From Prinia subflava (taxonomy: Eukaryota > Chordata > Aves > Passeriformes > Cisticolidae), in NCBI RefSeq assembly GCF_021018805.1, contig NC_086258.1:13551936-13615935 (forward strand): a DNA stretch of 64,000 bases, written 5' to 3'. A program made the translations under genes and the position numbers. Within the stretch, counting starts at the first letter, position 1; each line of letters begins with the position of its first letter. This document shows, one piece after another, positions 11,165-23,100 of this stretch. Under the pieces are notes generated by a model, which had not been told where the DNA came from, did not search any database, and saw nothing but the letters and a program-made list of their open reading frames with translations.

Positions 11165-14100
11165 TTGGACTAAAATATATATATATATGTATATATATAT
11201 TCCCGGGAGAGATTTCTGCACCAGCAGAAAAAGAGACTGACTTTGTTAATTTGCCATATGGTTAAATCAATCATTATGTAAATTATAACATTTTTGTCGT
11301 GACTCTCTCACATCAAGAGTGCCAATATCAAGTTTTTTGAATTGATCTCCTCTAAAACTCTGCTCTTTTCTTCTGTTTCTCTATTGTTCTGGAAAATTCT
11401 GAATTAAAGTGTGAAGATCTCTGCATGGAGTAAATTCATTCCCCTTCCCCTTTAAAAAGAAAATAAAAGCAGTTGCTCAGTACTGCAGATGATTTCTGGG
11501 TTAGCAGAGTTGCATCTGTGGCATGTGCATATTTTTCCAGCCTGGAATTTATTCTTCTTTCTCTTTTTATTTCAGATTTTCCATTTAGAGAAATACATGA
11601 TAGGTTTCTCCTTTTCCACACTTATGGAGGAAGCATACTTTTTATTTTCAACATACGTACTGCTGGTGTTTGACTCAGTCTTGTACTTGCTGCTGGCTCT
11701 GTATTTCGACAAAATTCTGCCAGGTAGTAATGATTTATCTTTATTTACATGAGTTGCATGGGCTGTATCAAGGAAATGATGGGCTGCTCCTTTCTTGGGC
11801 TCAATGAAAATAAGATTTGGACTAAAAGAAATTTATAATGCCACAGAGTGACTTTTCTGTTTCTGGCACAGCCACATTCAGAGAATCAATGACAACAAAG
11901 TGGTTTTTTTTTCATTTAATGTTTTGTCTTTCTAATTATGAGATTATAGTGTCATAATGTGCAGGACAATACTTTAATTCATTACAAAAAGCACAGAATT
12001 CATGACATAAATCCCTGAAGCCACCCTTCTTGTCTCCTTTGCCTCTGCTCCAAATCTGGGGGTTTTGACTGGAAAAAGCAGCAATTTTATACTCATTTGA
12101 AACTCCTGAAAGTTTAGTCTAGGATGATGTCTCGGCTGTGCCTCTGGTTAATGGCAGAACATCTTTATTTCCTTCCTGGCAGGCAAATATGGGATCCCAG
12201 ACCCTCCTTTGTTCTTCCTGAAGACCTCATACTGGATGAGGAGCAGGAGAGGCTCCACCAGGGACGTGCCCAGAGCCACAGCAAACCCTGAGGAGCTCCT
12301 TGGGGATGATGCAGAGCCTGTGCCCCCCGAGTTCCTGGGGAAAGAGGCCATCAGGTTATGGGAGAAGGAACTCTTGTGTCTGATTTAGTGCTCCCCACTC
12401 CTTCCATCAGCTTGGGTTGAGTTTTCCAGGCAGTTTTCATGGCCGTGAGGCTCTGGCAAAACATTTTGTTTCACAGAGAAAAACGAGAGATAAAAATGTT
12501 TCACTGAGAAAAATTAGAGATAAAAAGATAATTCAGACTGGCCACTAAAGGTGAAATTTAGATACATTTTAGATTAAAAAATAACTGGGTTTTATTTGTT
12601 GTGGTCTTTCAGTGTCCTTTGGGGACAAAAGGGAGAATGAAGAGGGCAATTCTTCATTGTAAAAGTGTTGCCACGGGTTTGGCCTTTGGTCTTTGCCAGC
12701 CTTGCTGCCTCATTTTTGGTGCCAGGTTGTGACGTTCACACCTGGGCACAGAGCCTGTCAAACCTGTGAATCTCAATTTTGTTTCTCAACACCTTTTGTC
12801 TCCTTCATGCTTTTTTTGCCATTGTAACTTAAGGTTCATAAAAATGCAAAAGAGTAGCAGGGAAAAGAATTTACAGAAATCCCTATATAATAACCTCCTT
12901 ACCTTCCTTTTAGGCTCCACAATATTACAAAAACCTATAAGAGGAAGGACAAGAAGACAGAAGCTTTAAGAGGTATGAAAGCTGTGGGATTAATTCCTGT
13001 TAAAGACAAGGAAACACCGTTGTGTAAACAGTCAATGCAAAAACACACTTGCATTGCTTGAAAATTTATGTCAAATATTAATTGGTGTGGCTGATCACTT
13101 GTTCAGTTCTTACTGATTTGCTGTTTTCAGTAAGATTAAAGAGAAGAAAAATTTTAATTTTAAAATTGTTTTATTTCTGTCTTTTTTGCTAAATACAGAA
13201 CTCCTTCCACTTTTAGTTAAAGGTTTGCAGAGCTTTGCCCCACTCAGTGCTCTTTTGGCTAATTATCATCACTTCATTCTTGTACTTCCTGATTTCTCTT
13301 GGCTTCCACAGTGAGCGGGGACAATTCAAACCTCATTCCTCCCCAGACTTGATGTTATTTTTGCCCCAGGTCTGTCTTTAAACATTTATGAGGGTCAGAT
13401 CACTGCCCTGCTGGGCCACAGCGGGGCTGGCAAGACCACGCTGCTGAACGTGCTCAGCGGGCTCAGCTTCCCCTCGGAAGGTAGGAGGAGGCTGGGGTGG
13501 GGAAAAAAGATCTAAAAGATCCCTTCACATCCCATTTATCCCCGTGAACAGGCTCTGCCACCATTTACAACTACAAGCTCTCTGAGATGGGAGACAGGGA
13601 GGAGATCAGGGCCATGACAGGGATCTGCCCGCAGTTCAACACGCACTTCGAGGTCCTGACAGTGAAAGAAAACCTGAAAACTTTTGCAGAAATCAAGGGC
13701 ATCAGGTCCAAAGAGGTGGAGCGAGAGGTGAGTGTGTGATCCCCACCATTCCACAGAGGCTCCTTTTGTGCTGGGAAGCTCAAAGAATCCACCTGGATCC
13801 TCTGAGAATTAATGCTGCAAGCCCCAGTGTCCAGCCTGGCCTTGGACACTTCCAGGGATCCTGGGGTAGCCACAACTTCTCAGGGCCTCACCTCCTTTAC
13901 AGAGAACAATTTCCTTCTGATGTCTAATTTAAATCTAAATCTACCCTAATAAAGGATGGAAGGACAATGGCTGCTGAAAATAGACATCCTTGTACTGTTC
14001 TAGGTGCAAAACATTCTGGAACTGCTGGATATCAGCAACATTCAGGACACTCCAGCTGAAAAACTGAGCGGTGGGCAGAAAAGGAAATTATCCCTTGGAA

Positions 14101-17100
14101 TAGCCATGCTTGGAAACCCCCAGGTAAAGCAGCAGGCACGGCTCTGTGAGGTAGGAAATACTCAGGTCCAACATAATTAAAACCTTGGGCATGTGTTTGG
14201 CTCTAGGATTTCAGACTTCTTTAAAGTGCTTATAATTAGAATTAATAAATTTCATAATTTCTTGGGGTTCTTTTAAACTCATAACCCACCTTGCCAGGTG
14301 AGTTTTGAAGCAGACAGAGCTCCCTGAGCTCCCACAGCCCCCAGAAGAGCCACCCTTATCTAAAGGATGCTCTGGGTCTGTCACATTCAGAGTACTAAAC
14401 CCAGAGAGGCGCAGCTGCTCTGGCAAGGAGGAATGCCTGACTCCATCCCTCCTGTGGGTTCTGAGTGTCTGATTCCATCCCTCCTGCAGGTTCAGTGTCT
14501 GATTCCACCCCTCCTGCAGGTTCTGAGTGTCTGACTCCATCCCTCCTGCAGGTTCAGTGTCTGATTCCATCCCTCCTGCAGGTTCAGTGTCTGATTCCAT
14601 CCCTCCTGCAGGTTCTGAGTGTCTGACTCCATCCCTCCTGCAGGTTCAGTGTTTGATTCCATCCCTCCTGCAGGTTCAGTGTCTGATTCCATCCCTCCTG
14701 CAGGTTCAGTGTCTGATTCCACCCCTCCTGCAGGTTCAGTGTTTGATTCCATCCCTCCTGCAGGTTCAGTGTCTGATTCCACCCCTCCTGCAGGTTCAGT
14801 GTCTGATTCCATCCCTCCTGCAGGTTCAGTGTCTGATTCCATCCCTCCTGCAGGTTCAGTGTTTGATTCCATCCCTCCTGCAGGTTCAGTGTCTGATTCC
14901 ATCCCTCCTGCAGGTTCAGAGTGTCTGATTCCACCCCTCCTGCAGGTTCAGTGTCTGACTCCATCCCTCCTGCAGGTTCAGTGTCTGATTCCATCCCTCC
15001 TGCAGGTTCAGAGTGTCTGATTCCACCCCTCCTGCAGGTTCTGCTCCTGGACGAGCCCACGGCGGGGCTGGATCCTCTCTCCAGGCACCAGGTGTGGAGC
15101 CTCCTGCGGGAGCGGCGGGCGGGACGGGTGACCCTGTTCAGCACCCAGCTCATGGACGAGGCCGATATCCTGGCAGGTGAGCAGGGGCTCTGCCCAGGGC
15201 ATCCCCACGAGGTGATCCCAGAGCATAAAGCCCCAAAAAATGGCAACCTGCAGCTCTGGTTCTGGTGGGCTGCAGCAGAAATTCCTGTGGCTTTTCCTTT
15301 CTCCAGACCGCAAGGCTTTTATCTCGCACGGGAGGCTGAAGTGTGTTGGCTCTTCTCTGTTCCTGAAGAAAAAATGGGGGATTTGCTATCATTTAAGGTA
15401 TCTCCTTAAGCCCCAGCAGTACCTGGCAACATGCAAGGACAAGGGGACACCGGAATTAGTGAGACCCTAGAGCAGATGTCATCAAAACAAATTAATTACC
15501 TGCATTGAAATCCAGCTCTGTTAACGGAAACAGCAGTAAAATTTAGGGTTAGGGTTAGTTAATCCAGAGTAGGTAACGAATGAATGAAGAATATTGGAGT
15601 TTTCTTTTTATGCATCCATAAAATGGTGGATGTTGTTTGTCTGGGAGGGTTTGGGTTGTTTTTATTCCAAACCTAAACTTCTCTGTATTTTCCACACAAC
15701 AGGATCCATGTCAGTGAGTCTTGTGACCTGGAGAATCTGACATCCCTGGTGAAAGGCTGCATCCCCAACGCCACGTTCTCAGGACAAACCCAGTATGAAC
15801 TGAGATATAAACTGCCTTTAGAAAACGTGAAGAAATTCCCAGGTAACGTGTATGAAAATAATTGAGAATTATCCCTAGAAGAAAAAAAAAAATAATGACA
15901 AATGTGGGGAAGGAGAAATGCTAAGGGAGATTTTTTTACGGGAGTCACATCAGGACTTCAAAACCAGCACAGTTTGGGATTTCCCTGCAATTTTATCATA
16001 CATTTAAGATCAAATTGTGCACCAAATGCCTTTCTATTGTTTGCAGTGACAAACCCTGCAGGCTAAATGGGGCCATGCGTGTTACAGAGAGTTCAGTTCT
16101 CTTTCTGTTAAATGAAAGACAGAAATAAGAGAAAACCCCACACAACCTGCGCTGCTCTGTGCCCATTTCTCACCCACTGTGCCCATCACTTCAGCCTGGC
16201 CATCCCACACAGGATGAAAACAGTCTGAAATGTTGTTACTAAGCAGAAAAACACCTTCCATGAGGGATTCCTGGCAGTTTTGTGTTCCTCCACACCTTTG
16301 TGTCCCAGCAGTCCCTTGCTCTGTTGCATTCTCCGTCACTGGAGATGCTCTGGTCAGGCTGGCTCAGCTGAACCAGAGTGGTCTGGATCTCTGTGCTGAT
16401 GCCTTTATTTCATCTCTGTCCTGCAGATCTGTTCAGCGGCCTCGACAGCTGCTCTGAGCAGGGAATTATCAACTACGGAGTCAGCATGACGACCCTGGAG
16501 GACGTGTTCCTGAGGCTGGAGGGAGAAGCCACAGCCAGTCAAGAAGGTACAATTTACAATCCACAGCCAAAGAGATCAGCTCGCACACAGTAACCTCCTG
16601 TCTTAATTTGGAAAGGCAGGTGTCTGCCAGGGGAAGCCAGAACTTCCCTTGGAATGGAGAATGTAAACCCCCTCCCTCCAAATTATTATAATTTTGAAAT
16701 TAAGGGGGTCTCAGGCAAAGATGTGGGAATAGGAACAACAATTCTTTACTAGAAAGAGTAAAAATGTAAGAGTACAAAAAAGCAAACAAACAAGAAAAAG
16801 AAAAACCCTGACAGAGTCAGAACACAGCCTGACACCCTGTTGGTCAGGGTGCTGGCAGCAGTGCAGTCAAGTCCTCCTGCAGTGACAGAGGTGGTTCTGT
16901 TGGAGCAGAGATGATCCTTTAGAAAGGTCCAGTGCTGGTGAGATGGGTCTGGTCTCCCTCTGGGAATGCAGTGCAAACAGTCCTGGTGTTCCAAATCCCA
17001 GGGTTTATCCAGGTGGGAATGCAGTGCACACAGGCTGTGCTGGGCTCTGAATCCCAGGGTTTATCCAGGTGGGAATGCAGTGCACACAGGCTGTGCTGGG

Positions 17101-20100
17101 CTCTGAATGCCAGGGTTTATCCAGGGTTTATCCAGGTGGGAATGCAGTGCACACAGGCTGTGCTGGGCTCTGAATGCCAGGGCTTATCCAGGTGGGAATG
17201 CAGTGCACACAGGCTGTGCTGGGCTCTGAATCCCAGGGTTTATCCAGGTGGGAATGCAGTGCACACAGGCTGTGCTGGGCTCTGAATGCCAGGGTTTATC
17301 CAGGTGGGAATGCAGTGCACACAGGCTGTGCTGGGCTCTGAATGCCAGGGTTTATCCAGGTGGGAATGCAGTGCACACAGGCTGTGCTGGGCTCTGAATC
17401 CCAGGGTTTATCCAGGTGGGAATGCCGGGCTCCTCCCCTGGGTGCAGCATCTCCCATGGATGATGGAATTGGATCAGCCCTGCAGGGAGCCTGGATGGCC
17501 CATGGACAGCAGAGATCCCCTGGAGGGAGGATGGGTCCTGGAAGGGATAAAGAACACTGCCACAGCTGGTTTAACAGTTTCACAGAGGATCCTCCCTCCC
17601 CGGAGCTGGTCACAGAATAGAAAAAAACCAAAACCACCTCCCCAACTATTTTAACAGATGACAACAGCACACACATTTTTGGTTACATTTTGCATTGCAA
17701 CCCAAGACACCTTCAAAGGTGGCTCTTCAACCTTCATGAACCCCCACTAGAAGCTGATCTTGGCCATAAATGTGCGTGTGTAACCTCTCTGCAGACGAGC
17801 CCATCCCTGGGGAGGAGTGGGGAGCAGCAGCCCCGGGGCGCCCCGGCGAGGCTCGGCCGTGCTCGCTGCTGCTCTCGGACACGGGCACAGCGTCGCTGCA
17901 GGGGCTGCCCCTCTGGAGACAGCAGGCCTCTGCAGTGGCACGGGTGCACTTCCTGAAGCTCAAGAGCTCCGTGAAGAACCTGCAGTCCATGTAAGTAACA
18001 AAGGGGTTCTCTCCTGGAGGTCTGGAAGTGGTGGTCACACCACGCAGGGACAATTTCCACACCCCTGCTTCGATGAGTTTGGATTAATCAATGTGAGGTC
18101 TTGGCTGGGAATGATCTTGGTCATCTGCACGCAGAGGAGGGGAAAGTTTTTTTCCTTTCCAGTGCTGCTAACAAAAAATCTTTTGTGTATTTTCATTTCT
18201 ATGCTGAATAATTTATGCAAGAGAAACCCATCTTCTTTCCAAAGAAAAAAATCATTTCAAAATATTTTTATATCAAATGGAGTAAGTTTTAAAATAAGTC
18301 AGTGTGTACAGAGTGTACTTTCAGGCTTCCTCTGCTTCTTCTTTTTTCTTTTTTTCTTTTTTTAATTCTCTTGTGCTGCCAGTGTTTGAACTCATTTGGC
18401 CCCACTGGTGTTCAAGCTGGAATTTCCTGGTGGGGCACAGGGAACTAAAGGAAGATGCTGATGTATGAGAAACTTGTATCTAAAGGAAGTGTGAAAGGCA
18501 TTTCTTGGACTTAAAATGTTTAGAAGGTGCTGATTTATGAAAACCTTGTATCTAAAGGAAGTCTGGAAGGCATTTCATGGTCATAAAAAGTTGAGCAGTG
18601 TCAGGGGAGGTTTAGATTGGAGATCAGGGAAAGGTTCTTCCCCCAGAGGTGCTGGCACTGCCCAGGCTCCCCAGGGAATGGGCACGGCCCCGAGGCTGCC
18701 ACAGCTCCAGGAGTGCTTGGACACTGCTCCAGGGATGCCCAGGGTGGGGTTGTTGGTGTGTCAAGGCCATGAGCTGGATCCATGATCATTGTAGCTCCCT
18801 TCCAAATCAGGACATTCCATGATTCTGTGAAAATTGCCAGAAGTTTTTAACAGAGCATTGGGTAACCCGAATATCACCCACCGTTCCCAACACAAAATCA
18901 CATTCTGACCACATTTCTGCTGAATCCCTCTTTCCAGAGTGTTCATCCATCTCTTTCTTAACGCAGTTTGCTGCTCTTGGTGGTTTTCCTGCTGCCTCTG
19001 GTGCTGCAGCTGTGCCTGCTGGCTGGCTGGCAGAGCGTCAGTGCCTGGCAGCTCTCTCCTGCACGGTACTTCTTGCCCCTGGGGAGGAGATCCTACCTGG
19101 ACACCACCACCCTCCTGGTCTACAACCACACAGGTGAGGGCAGCCAGCCTTCCCTCATCCTTCCCAGCTCCGGGCTCCCTGCTGCTCCAAAGGAAAGCAC
19201 AGGATGGAGCAGAGGGGTGTAGATGTAGAGGATCCAAGAGGGATGAAGGTTTTAAGGAGGGAAGAGAGCAGGGATTGTCTTTAAAGGGTTGTGAGGGAAA
19301 CCTGCTGTGGATTCAGAGACCCTGATGAGAGGGGGGCAAAAGGGTTTCAGAGGAGGTGAGATAGGATGGGGACAGGGTTCTCCCCCTGCCACAAATCCAG
19401 GTCTCAATCCAAGCGATTTCAGAGTGTGGGATTTTCAAGCAGGCGCCACGCTCCAGGCTCACTCACACTGAGTCAAATTAGTGGGCTGCCTTCAGAGTTT
19501 CACCTTCTGCATTCCCATGGGAGGATGATATTTTATGTTAATTAGCCAGAGATTGACACTGGTATCTTCATCAGATGGTCCCAAAGGAAAATTCATTTTG
19601 TAGCACCTCAGAAAAGGCTGGAGGGGGGAAAAAAAGACAATGCAAAAATTCAGACTGAAATCCATTAACTTCCTATAAACGAACATGCAAAGATCCAGCA
19701 CACATGTGCTGGCTGATGCCCACAGTTATTAGATTTCCTCTGTTTTTGTTTGGTGGTCATGGATTTAAAAACAAAAAGTCAAATCATCACAGACTCTTTT
19801 GTTTTCCAGTGTTATAATTCCTCTGTTTCTGGTCCTCACACCAGGCACAGGCATTGATGACTTCATCCATGTGCTCCAGAGCCAGGATCTCACAGTGGAA
19901 ATAGCAAAGGAGGAAAATATCACAGAGGAGCTACAACACAACGGGGCTATAGAAGTGTCCCGCAAAGGTCAGGTGAGGATTTTTCTCCTCTCCCTCTATT
20001 TCCTCACAACAGCTGAAGAATTAAACAAGGTGCCTCCATCAGCTGTCCCTGTGGGATGGCCCTGTTGACTTTTTGTACCCCAGGTATGAAAATTAGGAAG

Positions 20101-23100
20101 TATTTTGAGCAGTAAAGTCCGTGCTAGAGGAGACCTTATCTCCCTGACCTTCCACCTCAAAATGTACATTTTTAACACAGCAGTGCAGACTTCCAATACC
20201 TCATAACTCGTTTTTTAGTGAACAAGGCATAAGCAAAGCTGTTTCAGGCCTGGATTTTCCTGGTGTGCTCCTTTTCTACTGCTTCCCTGTTGTAGATGAG
20301 AAAAGCCAGGAGTTCTCACCTTGTTTTCCTGCTCTTTGAAGAGCTACAGGTTCACTTTGCTGTGCCACTTGGATGCTGTCAATTGTTTCCCAGTGCTGGT
20401 GAACATCATCAGCAACTCCCTGCTGAGGACCCTCAACTCCACCAGGCACATCCAGGTCTGGAGCCACCCCTTATTCTCCGTAAGTGAAGCCAGAAGGTGT
20501 CAGAAAACCATTTAAAGTCTCACTAATTCCTCAGATTTTAACAGGAAGCCTTGTGGGGCTGTCTGAACACTTTAATCCACCCTCCCTCATGGTGTCTCTG
20601 GAACCACCACGTTTGACTTCAGGAAAATCAGATCTGATTTTTCCCATGTGGGTCTCTGCTGGATTTAGAGGGTGGCTGGGAGGGTTTCTCCAGGGGGTTC
20701 CCATCAGTTGATGGAAGACAGAATTCCCTGGGATAGAGGAGTGGGACCTGCATCACCCATGTCTCCTCACTAGCAAGAACTTTGCATGGCTCTGGTTTGG
20801 AAAAACCTTCCAAAATTTGGTTTCAAATCCCTCTTTTTTTGCTCATACTGCCCTGTAGTCCATGAGAAATGCAGTAAGAAGAATGGTAAAATGAATTGTA
20901 GGCCATTTTCCACAAATGCTTTGTTCTTCTGTTTTCAGCTGTTCAACACACAGTACTGGGATTATTTTATATCTATTTACCTCATTTATATGCTGCTGTT
21001 ATTCCCTGGTTTTCCTCCTCACTTTGCAATGGGCTACACGCAGGATTGCAAGGTAAATTCCTTGAAATGAAGCAGGTTTGGGGTAGGCAGAAGGGATTAC
21101 ACCTGCACTGCCAGAAGGCTGTTTGAGTACAGAATCACAGAATCATTTAGGTTGGAAACACCTCAGAGATAATTGAGCCCAGCCCTATGACTGGCAGCTT
21201 GGGGTGTTTTGACCCATGGGAAGTTTTACACCAGCACAAAACACTAAAAGACAAAAAAGAGATCAGATTTTACCCCAGAATCACAATGGTGACAGATTCT
21301 ATTCCCTTTTCATTTCCTGGGGCCATTCCTCTGGCTGCAATTGGCCAACCAGGCACAGACAATAAACCACCCTTTAAAACTTCAAAACTTTAAAATTTTA
21401 AAACTTTAAAACATTAAAACTTTAAAACCTCCCAGGCAGGAGCTCGTGCCCAGCTGCGGATCTCAGGGCTCTTTCCCTCAGCCTACTGGTGTGGCCAGGC
21501 ACTGGTGGACATCCCACTCTGCTGGATCCTGCTCATCTCCATGTTTGTGTTCCAGTTTGCCATGATAAACAGGCTTTTTGGCAACGCCATCACCTTCTTC
21601 TTGCTGGTACATCCCGTCCTGGTCCTTGCTGGTTTGTCTGGAAGGGATTGAGGGAAATTATTTTGTGTGGGGGCAGCTGAGGTGCTGTGGGTGCAGAGGG
21701 TGCTGGAACACTCTTGGTCCTCTTACTGACCTTGTTTCGCCTCCTATCCTTTGGGTTTCTCCAGCTGGAAATTAAAGGCAATAAATCTTGCTTTCACATA
21801 TTCCTTTACACCTCAGAGTAAAATTGTGGTTAGTTTCTAATTGCCCTGATCTTACTGAGTGATCATTTCCACTGCTCCCCCTTGCTATAAATGGGTTTCT
21901 GGTGGTTCACCTCACTCCATTTTCTCCAACAAAAATCTTTTTTCCCTGTAGATCATGGAGACGTTGGGCTATGGAATTTCCCTCGTGCTCTTCGTCTACG
22001 TGATCTCCTTCAACTCTCGCAAAGGATGGAGCTGCAATGTTTGGTCTTTTATCCTGATAGTGGTGAGCACATGGCTGTATAATGCACTGCTGGCTTTACA
22101 GACATTTGGAGATATTAAGGACAAACTAGATGTCAAAACACCAAACACAGATGTGGAGCATAAATCTGGGTGTGTTTCATAGCAGCCAATTCTGTATTAA
22201 ATTTGTGTCACTGCCTTCTGTTGCCACAATCCTGCTGTGACATGGGGAAATACCCGGATCCAACTTGAAGTGGTGCAGGAATGGAGGCAAAAAATGAATT
22301 TATCACTCTCCTTGACACCCCACATCCAAGAGATGTAAAGTGTTGAGACAGGAGCTATCAGGCTAGGCACTGATCATCCAAGCCTGACCTGGAAGGAGGT
22401 GGATTGTTGGCATGGGAGTGAACAGGATGGGATCCCGTGTTTGATTTTTCTGCCCGAAGCAGATCTGTCCCTGGGAAAAAGTCTCCCCAGCTGGCAGCTG
22501 AAGGTCTCCTGAGCCCTCTCTGTCTCTCATCTTTCTCACTGTTTTTGGCCATTTTTATAAATCCAGTGAGGAACTGCAGAGCTAGACTCACAGTTTTAAC
22601 GAGCAGTGAGTAACCCTTCCCATCAGCTGAGTTACCCTCTTGTTTTATTTTCAGGTGTCCTTTATTTCATTTTCCGTTGGCAGAATCATTGATGCCCTAG
22701 GCCATGGCATCGCTGCCCTCTACGTCTTGTCCCTCCTGGTTCCCGTGTACCCTCTGATGGGTTTTGTGTTTGATTTGGAGATCTCCCTGCAGGTGAGGGG
22801 CGGATCTGGGCAAGGAGAGGCCTAAAACCCCACCCTGGGTCCTTGTGACCAAAGTCTTGGGGTAACTGCACCGAAATCTGGCAATAACTGCACCAAAATC
22901 TGGCAATAACTGCACCAAAATCTGGCAATAACTGCACCAAAATCTGGGGGTAACTGCACCAAAATCTGGGGGTAACTGCACCAAAATCTGGGGGTAACTG
23001 CACCAAAATCTGGGGGTAACTGCACCAAAATCTGGGGATAACTGCATCAAAATCTGGGGATAACTGCACCAAAATCTGGCAATAACTGCACCAAAATCTG

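Noticed and set aside
14211..15246. Long antisense frames with [10 protein letters not shown] repeats
   Set aside because: They are translations of the 30-bp minisatellite; stop-free only because the unit length is a multiple of three.
15544..15556. Interstitial telomeric repeat
   Set aside because: Only about two TTAGGG units; expected by chance in 64 kb of this composition.
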